Positions 22,311-30,453 are shown, counted from the first letter of the stretch. The stretch: DNA of 33,345 nt from Oxalobacteraceae bacterium UBA6704 (GCA_002454505.1 DKJA01000075.1:1397-34741); one strand, 5' to 3'. Notes: generated by a model not told the origin, from the letters alone. Translations and numbers: made by a program.

Positions 22311-23601
22311 AGCGGGCGCCGCCCAGCGGCGACGCGTCGATCGTCAGCGTGCCGCCGTGCAGCGTCACCGCCTTGGCGGCGATGGACAGGCCCAGGCCGA
22401 AGCCGCCCGTGCCGCGGTCGCGCGAACGGTCCAGCCGGTAGAAGGGTTCGAAGACCTTGTCCCGGTCTTCTTCCGGAATGCCGGGGCCATCGTCGTCGAC
22501 CATGATCGAGATGCCGTGCGGCTTGCGTGCGGCGGACAGCGCCACGTTGCTGTTCGCATACTTCTGCGCATTGCGCAGCAGGTTGCCGGTGGCGCGCATC
22601 AGCAGGCGGCAGTCGCCGTAGTAGCTGCCCATGCCGTCCGGCACCGACACGTCCAGCGCCACGTTCGCCGGCGGCAGCGCCTGGGCGCAGCTGCGCAGCG
22701 CGTCCGTCAGGTCGAAGGTCTGGTAGCGCAGCGGCTGGTCGCTGTCCAGCCGGGCCATGCCCAGCAGCTCGTTGACGAGCGATTTCAGCTCCGTCAGGTC
22801 GTCCTGCATGCTGGCGATACGTTTCTGCAGCATCGCATCGCCCGCGACGTCGTTGGCCATGTCGTGCAGCAGCTCGAAGGCGAATTCGAGGCGGGCGATC
22901 GGCGTGCGGATTTCATGCGAGACCGAGTGCAGCAGGCCGCGCTGCGCTTCGAGCAGTGTTTCGATGCGGTCCGCCATGTGGTTGATGCGCTCGGCCAGCG
23001 GATAGATGCTGTCGGCCGGCTGCAGCTGCGCACGTGCCTTCAGCTGGCCGGCGCCGAAGCTGTCCGCCACGCGCATCAGCGACTGAAGGCCATGCCAGTG
23101 GGCCCGCGACCACAGGCCGATGGGGATCAGCAGCGCCAGTGCCACGATCAGGTAGCGCACCGCCTCCATCTGCACCGCGACGCCCACGTCGATGGGCAGG
23201 TTCTGCGCATGGATCGCTTCGTCGTTGCTGCCGATATACCGGTCGCCGCGCAGGTCGACGCGGCGCAGCAGCGATTTGCCGGCGATGTCGATGATTACTT
23301 CGCCCCGGTCGAACGCCACGCGCTCGTCGCGGGACAGATTCCTGCGCGCGGCAAACAGGGGGATCAGGTCGAAGCGCACTTCGGACACCTCGCGCACCTT
23401 GTTCAGCCGGTCCAGCCACTCGTCGGGCGGGGCCTGGTCGACATATTGTTCCAGCAGGAAGATCTGCGCCGCGGCCTGGCTGCGTGCGATACTGGCCAGT
23501 GGACTGCCGAACAGCCAGCCCATCGCGAAATAAACGATGCAGGCCGCCACGCTGATCGACAGCGTCACGAGGATGACGAGGCGGAAGAACAGGCGGTTCA
23601 T
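22279..23601 (-). CDS. RstB-like sensor histidine kinase
   Basis: A 440-residue inner-membrane kinase. Two transmembrane segments (about 6-28 and 147-165) bracket a periplasmic sensor of roughly 120 residues whose start (LLEQYVDQAPPDEWLDRL) resembles E. coli RstB. A HAMP linker (about 167-218) precedes the H-box SVSHEIRTP with phospho-acceptor His229. The N-box GNLLRNAQKYAN is at 339-350, the G1 box DDDGPGIP at about 366-373, and the F/G2 boxes FEPFYRL and GFGLGLSI follow. The start 23601 fits the first transmembrane segment; the frame is open to 23646. TATACA lies just upstream of the start on the same strand. Its probable partner regulator is at 24629-25309, not adjacent. The 3' end overlaps the YihY-family gene in convergent orientation. 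Confidence 0.9.
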   Translation of the reverse strand: MNRLFFRLVILVTLSISVAACIVYFAMGWLFGSPLASIARSQAAAQIFLLEQYVDQAPPDEWLDRLNKVREVSEVRFDLIPLFAARRNLSRDERVAFDRGEVIIDIAGKSLLRRVDLRGDRYIGSNDEAIHAQNLPIDVGVAVQMEAVRYLIVALALLIPIGLWSRAHWHGLQSLMRVADSFGAGQLKARAQLQPADSIYPLAERINHMADRIETLLEAQRGLLHSVSHEIRTPIARLEFAFELLHDMANDVAGDAMLQKRIASMQDDLTELKSLVNELLGMARLDSDQPLRYQTFDLTDALRSCAQALPPANVALDVSVPDGMGSYYGDCRLLMRATGNLLRNAQKYANSNVALSAARKPHGISIMVDDDGPGIPEEDRDKVFEPFYRLDRSRDRGTGGFGLGLSIAAKAVTLHGGTLTIDASPLGGARFTIDLPPAWA

Positions 23602-23641
23602 CCACTCATTGTATAAGAACCAACATCGCGCAAACCGCGCC

Positions 23642-23659
23642 GACAAATTTGTGACAAAT
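23642..23659. promoter_or_regulatory. Candidate response-regulator operator (GACAAAT direct repeat)
   Basis: GACAAAT occurs at 23642-23648 and 23653-23659, 11 bp apart, about one helical turn, as expected for an OmpR/PhoB-type dimer site. The same stretch contains the palindrome ACAAATTTGT (23643-23652). It lies between the divergent kinase gene and the small lipoprotein gene. The half GTGACA resembles GTTACA of the E. coli RstA box, with a spacing one base longer. Confidence 0.5.
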
Positions 23660-23731
23660 ACGGGACATGTGGCGGCGGATTGGCGCGCCCCGCATGGCTA
23701 GCATGGCCCTTCCCGTTGACCGGAGATGGCG

Positions 23732-23857
23732 ATGCGACACTTCGAATCCACCTGGCGTATGCTCCCATTCATCGGCGTGCTGCTGCTGTCGGCATGCGAA
23801 ACGCCGTTTGCGGTTCATGTGCGGGGGCGCCCCGTCGTGGTCCAGACGGCGCCCTGA
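23732..23857 (+). CDS. Small predicted lipoprotein (41 aa)
   Basis: A 41-residue open frame behind CGGAG (23721-23725). It begins MRHFESTWRMLPFIGVLLLS and has a lipobox LLSAC with Cys22, followed by a short mature peptide of 20 residues ending VVVQTAP. It is divergent from the kinase gene and downstream of the GACAAAT repeat, so it may be a target of the two-component system. I do not recognise a family. The ribosome site and lipobox support it, but the short length leaves doubt. Confidence 0.5.
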   Translation: MRHFESTWRMLPFIGVLLLSACETPFAVHVRGRPVVVQTAP

Positions 23858-23925
23858 GGCAGCCTCTGCCAGACCGCACTTTCCTTGCGCATATCGGCGA
23901 AGATGCGCGGCCCGCGTCCCGAACC

Positions 23926-24615
23926 ATGCTGCCGCCCCGGCTCATTGCCGTCTGCCTGTCATGGGCGCTGTGCCTGGGCATTGTCCAGGCACAGGAAGCC
24001 GGCTGGCCGAGTTATCGCGATGCGTACCGGACGATGGTCGCGTTCGCCAAATACGGCAAGCCGAAGCATTTGCTGCAATACCACTACCAGGTGGCGCCGA
24101 AAGACGGCAGTCCTGCGCCGGACGGACTGCAGCTGACGCTGTCCGGCAAGACCACGCAGCTGGACCTGCCGCTGGATGCCACGGGCCGCACCAGCCTGCC
24201 GCTGCTGAAAGCCGCGTACGATGAGAACGCCCTGCTGCTGCTGAACCGCGACACGGATCGATACACTTTCCGGCCCCGGCTGTCGATTGCCGCCCGGGTC
24301 GATGGCGTGTACGACGGTGCCGACCTGCGCGCCGCCTGCGAACAGGCGCTGCAGTTTCTGCGCGATACGGATCCGGCCAACGCCGGTCGCCACTGTGCCG
24401 GCGTGCGTTTCGTCTTCCTGCCGCTGAGCGATGCCGCGGTGCGCATCCGCGACCTGCTGAAGGAAACCACGCTGCCTTCCGGCACCGGCGCGGCGTTCGA
24501 TGGCGATGCGGACACGGGGTTCAGGATCGTCGCCTGCCGGTTCGCCGAGTGGCCGGACAAGGTGCAGATCACCGCGCAGAGCACGCCGGTGGCCATTGTG
24601 GCGATGATCGAGTGA
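23926..24615 (+). CDS. Secreted protein of unknown function
   Basis: A 229-residue protein with a signal peptide (about residues 1-22, ending IVQA). The mature part is rich in beta-forming segments; it includes AYRTMVAFAKYGKPKHLLQYHYQV in parts near 32-55, two cysteines near 135 and 158 and another near 203, and ends VAIVAMIE. I do not recognise the family. It ends 13 nt from the convergent response-regulator gene and lies between the kinase and regulator genes, in the opposite direction. It probably belongs to the same regulatory unit as the small lipoprotein upstream. No good ribosome site precedes the ATG; the frame is open further upstream, but a signal peptide at 23926 makes that start the best choice. 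Confidence 0.65.
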   Translation: MLPPRLIAVCLSWALCLGIVQAQEAGWPSYRDAYRTMVAFAKYGKPKHLLQYHYQVAPKDGSPAPDGLQLTLSGKTTQLDLPLDATGRTSLPLLKAAYDENALLLLNRDTDRYTFRPRLSIAARVDGVYDGADLRAACEQALQFLRDTDPANAGRHCAGVRFVFLPLSDAAVRIRDLLKETTLPSGTGAAFDGDADTGFRIVACRFAEWPDKVQITAQSTPVAIVAMIE

Positions 24616-24628
24616 ACGGCAGGGCGGC

Positions 24629-25309
24629 CTAGCACCAGGCCGACGGGGAAAACAGATAGCCCTCGCCCCAGACCGTCTTGATTTTTTCCGATTCCGAATC
24701 GTCGAACTTGCGGCGTAGTTTCGAGATGCTGTTGTCGATACTTCGGTCGAGACCGTCGAATTCGATGCCGCGCATCTTCTTCAGCAGCGCATCGCGCGAC
24801 AGCACGGTGCCCGCCGATTCGGCCAGCACCAGCAGCAGCTTGTATTCCGTGTTGCTGAGTACGCAAGGTTCGCCGCGCCACGTCACGGTGCGGTCGCTGG
24901 TGGCGATCGACAGTGCACCGAACGTCAGGCCTTCCGTGGCGGGTTTGCCGAGCGCCCGCCGCAGCAGCGCCCGCAGGCGCGCCAGCAGCACCCGCGGCTG
25001 CACCGGCTTGTTGATGAAGTCGTCCGCGCCCTGTTCGAGCAGCGACACTTCGTCGTAGGAATCTTCGCGCGCCGTCATGATCAGGATCGGCACCCTGGTG
25101 ATGTCGCGCAGCTGGCGACACACGAGCATGCCGTCGAGGCCGGGCAGCATCAGGTCCAGCACGACGATGTCCGGCGGGTTCGCCTTGAAGCGGGCCACGG
25201 CTTCGTCGCCCCGGCCGACGACTTCCACCTTGAATTCATAGCCCGCCAGATACTCGGTGACGAGGTCGGCCAGGCGGGCATCGTCCTCCACCAGCATCAC
25301 TCGGTACAT
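24629..25309 (-). CDS. RstA-like OmpR-family response regulator
   Basis: A 226-residue regulator. The receiver domain (1-120) has acidic residues Glu8/Asp9/Asp10, phospho-acceptor Asp52 in VVLDLMLPG, the switch Thr in IMTAR, and Lys in FINKP. A winged-helix DNA-binding domain follows (about 130-222), with RSIDNSISKLRRKF as recognition-helix region. The PGLDGMLVCRQLRD stretch is close to E. coli RstA. AAGGAGACAGGCC precedes the ATG. It probably pairs with the RstB-like kinase encoded 1 kb away on the same strand, with two opposite-strand genes between. Confidence 0.92.
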   Translation of the reverse strand: MYRVMLVEDDARLADLVTEYLAGYEFKVEVVGRGDEAVARFKANPPDIVVLDLMLPGLDGMLVCRQLRDITRVPILIMTAREDSYDEVSLLEQGADDFINKPVQPRVLLARLRALLRRALGKPATEGLTFGALSIATSDRTVTWRGEPCVLSNTEYKLLLVLAESAGTVLSRDALLKKMRGIEFDGLDRSIDNSISKLRRKFDDSESEKIKTVWGEGYLFSPSAWC

Positions 25310-25395
25310 GGCCTGTCTCCTTGCCGTCTATTGCACAAGACTAAAACGGGAGCGTTCGGCGCTTTCGGAGGCCAATGCGCCTGTTACGGCGACGA

Positions 25396-26523
25396 TCAGA
25401 GTGCGCGGGCGATCAGCAACTTCTGAATGTCGCTGGTGCCTTCGTAGATCTGGCACACCCGGACGTCGCGATAGATCCGCTCCACGGGAAAATCGGACAC
25501 ATAACCATAGCCGCCGTGCACCTGGATCGCATCCGAGCAGACACGCTCGGCCATTTCGGATGCAAACAACTTGGCCATCGCCGCCTCCTTCAGGCACGGC
25601 AGGCCGGCATCCTTCATCGACGCGGCATGCAGGATCAGCTGGCGTGCCGCCTCGATCTGCGTCGCCATGTCCGACAACCTGAATTGTATCGACTGATGGT
25701 TGAAGATTGGTTGTCCGAATGTCTCACGTTCGCGCGCATAATTCAGCGCCGCCTCGAACGCGGCGCGGGCCATGCCGACGGATTGCGAGGCGATGCCGAT
25801 GCGTCCGCCCTCCAGGCCGGAGAGCGCGATCTTGTAGCCCGCTCCCTCTGTGCCAATCAGGTTTTCGGCGGGGATACGGCAGTTTTCAAAGACGATCTGC
25901 GCCGTATCGGACGAATGCTGGCCCATCTTCTGCTCCAGCCCGGCAACGATATAGCCCGGCGTGTTCGTCGGCACCCAGAAGGCGCTGATGCCTTTTTTTC
26001 CGGCGGCCTTGTCGGTTACCGCCAGCACGATCGCCACGTCGGCGTACTTGCCGGACGTGATGAACTGCTTGACGCCGTTGATCACATATTCGTCGCCATC
26101 GCGCGTGGCGGTGGTACGCAGCGCAGCCGCGTCACTGCCCGTGTGCGGCTCGGTCAGGCAAAAAGCACCCAGCATGGTGCCGCTGGCCAACAGGCGCAGC
26201 CATTGCTCTTTCTGGCGCTCGCTGGCATACATCATCGCGATGCTGCAGACGGGACAGTTGTTGACGGAGATGATCGTCGACGTGCCGCCATCGCCGGCGG
26301 CAATCTCTTCCAGCACGAGCGCCAGCGCTACGTAGTCGAGCCCGGCACCGCCATATTCCTCCGGTACCGCCACGCCGAAGGCGCCAAGGCCGGCCAGTTC
26401 CCTCAGCTCATCCTGCGGGAAGTGGTGTTCCTTGTCCCACCGCGCCGCGTTCGGCGCCAGCCGCTCTTGGGCATAGCTGCGCAGCGCGTCGCGGATCATT
26501 TGATGCTCTTCGTTCAGTACCAT
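25396..26523 (-). CDS. Acyl-CoA dehydrogenase (short/branched-chain type)
   Basis: A 375-residue FAD flavoprotein catalysing the alpha-beta dehydrogenation of acyl-CoA, passing electrons to ETF. Signatures seen are CLTEPHTGSDAAAL (about 128-141), FITSGKYADV, and the catalytic base Glu361 in IYEGTSDIQ, the position used by short- and medium-chain enzymes. Length matches family (about 380). It is the last gene of a minus-strand run with a thiolase, an SDR and isovaleryl-CoA dehydrogenase. The preferred acyl chain is not determinable from this sequence; butyryl-CoA or 2-methylbutanoyl-CoA are likely. A 422-nt repeat-filled gap separates it from the SDR gene, so it may have its own promoter. Confidence 0.92.
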   Translation of the reverse strand: MVLNEEHQMIRDALRSYAQERLAPNAARWDKEHHFPQDELRELAGLGAFGVAVPEEYGGAGLDYVALALVLEEIAAGDGGTSTIISVNNCPVCSIAMMYASERQKEQWLRLLASGTMLGAFCLTEPHTGSDAAALRTTATRDGDEYVINGVKQFITSGKYADVAIVLAVTDKAAGKKGISAFWVPTNTPGYIVAGLEQKMGQHSSDTAQIVFENCRIPAENLIGTEGAGYKIALSGLEGGRIGIASQSVGMARAAFEAALNYARERETFGQPIFNHQSIQFRLSDMATQIEAARQLILHAASMKDAGLPCLKEAAMAKLFASEMAERVCSDAIQVHGGYGYVSDFPVERIYRDVRVCQIYEGTSDIQKLLIARAL

Positions 26524-26569
26524 GTCTCGCTCTTTTCTTTCTCTATTGTCAGCTCGCTTGGTGGTTTGC

Positions 26570-26945
26570 CTTCACATGGTGCGTTGCCTTCACTCGGTGC
26601 CTGCTTCACATGGTGCCTGGCACCGTGTGACACGAACTCAAGCCTGGCCGCTGGTGCCTGGCCGCTGGTGCCTGGCACCGTGTGACACGGGCTCAAGCAG
26701 GACCGCCGCTGACCGCCGGTGCCTGGCACCATGTGACACGGCACCATGTGACACGACCGCAGCTATGCCACTACCACCCGGCCGCTAGTGCCTGGCACCA
26801 TGTGACACGGGCTCAAGCAGGACCGCTGCTGACCTCCGGTGCCTGACCTCCGGTGCCTGGCACCATGTGACACGAGCTCAAGCATGCCCCCTGGTGCCTG
26901 GCACCATGTGACACGGCACCATGTGACACGACCGCAGCCATGCCA
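26570..26945. repeat. REP-like palindrome cluster 2, expanded by nested duplications
   Basis: At least six copies of the GTGCCTGGCAC palindrome (cores at 26612-26624, 26667-26679, 26718-26730, 26787-26799, 26852-26864 and 26893-26905), each followed by a TGTGACAC arm. Two extra arms stand alone at 26740-26754 and 26915-26929. A 63-bp segment (26718-26780) recurs at 26893-26955 with one mismatch, 175 bp apart; another 63-bp segment (26661-26723) recurs at 26781-26843 with four mismatches, 120 bp apart. The 26771-26780 copy repeats the last ten bases of the SDR gene, including the stop codon. The cluster fills the gap between the SDR and acyl-CoA dehydrogenase genes; no gene is supported in it. 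Confidence 0.85.
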
Positions 26946-27614
26946 CTACCACCCGATCTGCTGTCCGTCGTAGGTGCAGTAAGTGGGGACAGCCGAGGCC
27001 GGCAGTGCTGCCAGCGTGGCGCGGATGCCGCTGGCGCTGTCTTCCACCGCGATGTCCGCACTGCCGCCACCCATGTCCGTGCGCACCCAGCCCGGATGCA
27101 GGGCCACGCATGTCGCGCCTTGCGGGCCGAACATCAGTGCGGTGTCGACCAGTACCGAGTTCAGCGCGGCCTTGCTGGCGCGATACAGCGAGCCGATTGC
27201 ACTATGGCGCTCACTGAGCGAGCCCATGCGGGACGACATCACGGCCAGCCTGCCCCGCCCATCAGCCACGAGCGGCGCCACGATCGGCAGCAGCCGCATC
27301 GCGGACAGCACGTTCGTATGCATCACCATGTCGAAATCCGCCTGTGCGGGGAAGCCATCGTGGCGCGGGCCATACACGCCCGCGTTCAGGATCGCCACGT
27401 CCAGCTGTTCGCCGTCCAGCTTCCAGCCCAGGCCGGCGACGGCCTCCACATTGGTGACGTCCAGCTGGTGCGGCTCGGCGCCCATGCCGGCCAGCACTTC
27501 GCAGTCGGATGCCTGGCGGGCAGTGGCGATCACGCGCCAGCCGTCGGCCAGGTACTGGCGCACCAGCTCGAGGCCGATGCCGCGCGATGCGCCGATGACG
27601 AGTGCGGTCGCCAT
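26946..27614 (-). CDS. SDR-family oxidoreductase
   Basis: A 222-residue NAD(P)-dependent short-chain dehydrogenase/reductase. The cofactor motif GASRGIG is at residues 8-14, an NAG motif follows mid-protein (LNAGVYG), and the catalytic Ser (VMSSRMGS), Tyr and Lys (YRASK) are present. It is shorter than typical SDRs (about 250), and its C-terminus runs into the repeat cluster: the stop codon and the last codons lie inside a duplicated segment. Start 27614 fits the family; its ATG overlaps the thiolase stop codon (TAATG), so the two are coupled. Similar to C-factor-like or carbonyl-reductase SDRs. The substrate is unknown; a hydroxyacyl or carbonyl substrate would fit the neighbours. Confidence 0.85.
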   Translation of the reverse strand: MATALVIGASRGIGLELVRQYLADGWRVIATARQASDCEVLAGMGAEPHQLDVTNVEAVAGLGWKLDGEQLDVAILNAGVYGPRHDGFPAQADFDMVMHTNVLSAMRLLPIVAPLVADGRGRLAVMSSRMGSLSERHSAIGSLYRASKAALNSVLVDTALMFGPQGATCVALHPGWVRTDMGGGSADIAVEDSASGIRATLAALPASAVPTYCTYDGQQIGW

Positions 27615-28813
27615 TACGCCAGCTCGATGCCGACAGCCGTCGCTTCGCCACCGCCAATGCACAGTGCGGCGACGCCGCGCTTGCCGCCGCGATCCTTCAG
27701 TGCGCCCAGCAAGGTGACGATGATGCGTGCGCCGGATGCGCCGATCGGGTGGCCCAGCGCGCAGGCACCGCCGTGCACGTTGACTTTCGCATGCGGGATA
27801 TCCAGCTCGTGCATCGCCGCCATCGGCACTGCCGCGAACGCTTCGTTGATCTCGAACAGGTCGACATCGCCGGTTTTCCAGCCATTTTTATCGAGCAGCT
27901 TGCGGATTGCACCGACGGGTGCCGTGGTGAATTCGTTCGGCGCCAGCGCGTTGGTCGCGTGGCCGACCAGTTTGGCGATGACCGTCGCGCCGAGTTTCTT
28001 CGCAGTCGATTCACGCATCAGCACCAGCGCGGCGGCGCCATCGTTGATCGACGACGAGGACGCGGCCGTGATCGTCCCGTCCTTCCTGAAAGCCGGCTTC
28101 AGTGCAGGAATCTTGTCCAGCTTTGCCTTTGCCGGGCCCTCATCCCTGTCGATGACGGTCTCGCCGGCCCGGCCGCTCACCGTCACGGGTGCGATTTCCC
28201 ATGCGAACTTGCCGGCCGCAGCGGCAGCCTGGGCACGCTTGACGGATTCGATCGCGAAAGCATCCTGCTGCTCCCGCGTGAAACTGTATTTCGTCGCGCA
28301 TTCTTCGGCGAACGTACCCATCGAGCGGCCGCCGCCTGTTTTTTCATCCTTGCTGTACGCATCTTCCAGGCCGTCCAGCATCATATGGTCGAACATCATG
28401 CCGTGGCCGATGCGGTAGCCGCCGCGCGCCTTGGGAATCAGGTAGGGCGCATTGGTCATCGACTCCATGCCGCCGGCAATGACGACGTCGGCACTGCCGG
28501 CCACCAGTTGGTCATGCGCAAAAATCGCCGCCTGCATGGCGGACCCGCACATTTTCGACAGCGTGACAGCACCGGTGGACGTTGGCAGGCCCGCCTTGAG
28601 GAGTGCCTGCCGCGCCGGTGCCTGGCCCTGGCCCGCCATCAGGCAGTTGCCGAAATAAACATGTTCAACGAGCTCCGGCGCAATGCCGGCGCGCTCGACG
28701 GCAGCCTTGATGGCAACGGCGCCGAGGTCATTGGCGCTCTGGCTGGAAAAGTCGCCTTGGAAGGCGCCCATCGGGGTGCGTGCCGCACCGACGATAACGA
28801 TAGGATCATTCAT
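27614..28813 (-). CDS. Acetyl-CoA C-acyltransferase (thiolase II)
   Basis: A 399-residue thiolase that condenses or cleaves acyl-CoA in the cytoplasm. The nucleophile Cys89 is in SKMCGSAM, and the second-site residues His355 (GHPIGASG) and Cys385 (CIGGG) are present, together with the NEAFA motif. Length agrees with acetoacetyl-CoA thiolases (about 393). The start 28813 follows GGAG; an ATG at 28843 lacks support. Its stop overlaps the SDR gene. In this locus it could end leucine/isoleucine or fatty acid catabolism by cleaving acetoacetyl-CoA or 2-methylacetoacetyl-CoA. A polyhydroxybutyrate biosynthetic role (PhaA) is possible, though no phaB or phaC gene is adjacent. Confidence 0.93.
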   Translation of the reverse strand: MNDPIVIVGAARTPMGAFQGDFSSQSANDLGAVAIKAAVERAGIAPELVEHVYFGNCLMAGQGQAPARQALLKAGLPTSTGAVTLSKMCGSAMQAAIFAHDQLVAGSADVVIAGGMESMTNAPYLIPKARGGYRIGHGMMFDHMMLDGLEDAYSKDEKTGGGRSMGTFAEECATKYSFTREQQDAFAIESVKRAQAAAAAGKFAWEIAPVTVSGRAGETVIDRDEGPAKAKLDKIPALKPAFRKDGTITAASSSSINDGAAALVLMRESTAKKLGATVIAKLVGHATNALAPNEFTTAPVGAIRKLLDKNGWKTGDVDLFEINEAFAAVPMAAMHELDIPHAKVNVHGGACALGHPIGASGARIIVTLLGALKDRGGKRGVAALCIGGGEATAVGIELA

Positions 28814-28965
28814 TTCAATGTTCTCCGATAGGAATGGCGCCATTGGCCGGACGCCGGTGAGGATGGTGTAAAGCGTAGCAATTACAAAAAAGAAGATGGC
28901 CTTTTCTTGACCCGGCGATGTTACTGCCGAACCGGTGCGGACGGCTGGCGCTCACGGCATGGCCG

Positions 28966-29146
28966 TCACATGGCGTCGATCGTCACATGGTGCCTCGTCA
29001 CATGGTGCCTGGCACCATGTGACACAAGCTCAGCCATTTAAAACTTCACGTCGTGCCAGGCACCGTATGGCCTTCAGTGTCGGCAGTCAGTGCCTGGCAC
29101 CGTGTGACAAGCATCCGACACCTGGTGCCTGGCACCAGATGACACG
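28966..29146. repeat. REP-like palindrome cluster 3 (GTGCCWGGCAC family)
   Basis: Four cores: 29005-29015 within a perfect 13+1+13 inverted repeat at 28997-29023 (left arm GTCACATGGTGCC), then 29053-29063, 29090-29100 and 29124-29136. Half copies with GTCACATGG lie at 28966-28974 and 28982-28990. The cluster sits in the 357-nt gap between the thiolase gene start and the isovaleryl-CoA dehydrogenase stop; no gene is supported there. It may form a barrier or mRNA-stability hairpin at the 3' end of liuA. Confidence 0.85.
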
Positions 29147-29170
29147 AGCCCAACAGCTATCCACGCCTGC

Positions 29171-30355
29171 TCATTTGGTCTCGGCGAACAGCTCGCGCCC
29201 GATCAGCATGCGGCGGATCTCGCTCGTGCCGGCGCCGATCTCATACAGCTTGGCGTCGCGCCACAGGCGGCCGACCGGGTATTCGTTGATGTAACCGTTG
29301 CCGCCCAGCGCCTGGATCGCCTCGCCTGCCATCCACGTGGCCTTCTCCGCGCTGTACAGGATGGCGCCGGCCGCGTCTTTGCGCAGCGCACGGACCTGTT
29401 CCGGCGACGTCGCCCGGTCGCAGGCCTGGCCGACGGCATAAACGTAGGCCTTGCACGCCATCATCGTCGAATACATGTCGGCCAGCTTTCCCTGCATCAG
29501 CTGAAACTCGCCGATCGGCTGGCCGAACTGCTGGCGGTCATGCACGTAGGGGACAACGGCATCCATGCACGCCTGCATGATGCCCAGCGGTCCCCCGGAC
29601 AGCACGGTGCGTTCGAAATCCAGGCCGGACATCAGCACGTTGACACCTTTGCCGAGGCCGCCCAGCACGTTTTCCGCCGGCACTTCGCAATCCTGGAACA
29701 CCAGCTCCCCGGTATGCGAACCGCGCATGCCCAGCTTGTCGAGCTTCTGCGCGATCGAGAAGCCCTTGCAGCCTTTTTCGATCAGGAAAGCGGTCATGCC
29801 GCGCGGCCCCGCTGCCAGGTCGTTCTTCGCATACACGACGAGCGTATCCGCGTCCGGCCCGTTGGTGATCCACATCTTGGTGCCGTTCAGTACCCAGCGG
29901 TCGCCCTTGAAGTCGGCGCGCAGCTTCATGCTGACGACGTCCGAGCCCGCGTTCGGCTCCGACATCGCCAGCGCGCCGACGTGCTCGCCAGAAATCAGCT
30001 TCGGCAGATACTTGCGCTTCTGTTCCTCGGTGCCGTTGCGCTTGATCTGGTTTACGCACAGGTTCGAGTGGGCGCCGTACGACAGTCCGACCGAGGCCGA
30101 CGCGCGCGAAATTTCTTCCATCGCGACAATGTGGGCCAGGTAGCCCATCCCGGCGCCGCCATATTCCTCGCCGACGGTAATGCCGAGCAAGCCCAGCTCC
30201 CCCATCTTGCGCCACAGGTCCATCGGGAACTGGTCGGTGCGGTCGATTTCCGCGGCGCGGGGAGCGATTTCCGCCGCGGCGAATTGCTGCACGGCTTCGC
30301 GCAGCGCGGCGATGTCCTCGCCGTGGTCAAAGGTCAGGCCTGGGAGATGGAGCAT
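29171..30355 (-). CDS. liuA: Isovaleryl-CoA dehydrogenase
   Basis: A 394-residue acyl-CoA dehydrogenase of leucine catabolism (isovaleryl-CoA to 3-methylcrotonyl-CoA). The isovaleryl type is shown by Glu248 in SGLDFERTVLSGGPLG, the base position particular to this enzyme, while the usual C-terminal Glu is replaced in YEIGAGTSEIRR. Substrate loop and FAD motifs MSEPNAGSD and WITNGPDAD are intact. GAGGAAGAC gives the ribosome site before the ATG at 30355. It follows the LiuR-type regulator gene, with an operator-like palindrome between them. The other liu genes (carboxylase, hydratase, lyase) are not next to it, so the pathway is completed elsewhere. Confidence 0.95.
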   Translation of the reverse strand: MLHLPGLTFDHGEDIAALREAVQQFAAAEIAPRAAEIDRTDQFPMDLWRKMGELGLLGITVGEEYGGAGMGYLAHIVAMEEISRASASVGLSYGAHSNLCVNQIKRNGTEEQKRKYLPKLISGEHVGALAMSEPNAGSDVVSMKLRADFKGDRWVLNGTKMWITNGPDADTLVVYAKNDLAAGPRGMTAFLIEKGCKGFSIAQKLDKLGMRGSHTGELVFQDCEVPAENVLGGLGKGVNVLMSGLDFERTVLSGGPLGIMQACMDAVVPYVHDRQQFGQPIGEFQLMQGKLADMYSTMMACKAYVYAVGQACDRATSPEQVRALRKDAAGAILYSAEKATWMAGEAIQALGGNGYINEYPVGRLWRDAKLYEIGAGTSEIRRMLIGRELFAETK

Positions 30356-30399
30356 GTCTTCCTCGTCTTCGTTATTTTAAAATGATGCCGGTTCGCGTG

Positions 30400-30418
30400 A
30401 CGTTAACGTAAACGTAAA
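30400..30418. promoter_or_regulatory. Candidate LiuR operator upstream of liuA
   Basis: ACGTTAACGTAAACGTAAA contains the perfect palindrome ACGTTAACGT (30400-30409). A closely related sequence lies before liuR (30886-30903). The site is 45-63 nt upstream of the liuA start, just above TAAAAT, a possible -10 on the minus strand. Confidence 0.6.
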
Positions 30419-30453
30419 GAGCCACACGTGCAAGGGCCTTGTGGCCCTGGCCG

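Noticed and set aside
26570..26945. CRISPR array
   Set aside because: Repeats are palindromes of uneven spacing with repeated, not unique, intervening sequence, and no cas genes are present.
26522..27070. Small open frames running through the repeat clusters
   Set aside because: They arise from the repeat sequence itself, and encode repeated AWHRVT-type peptides with no ribosome sites.
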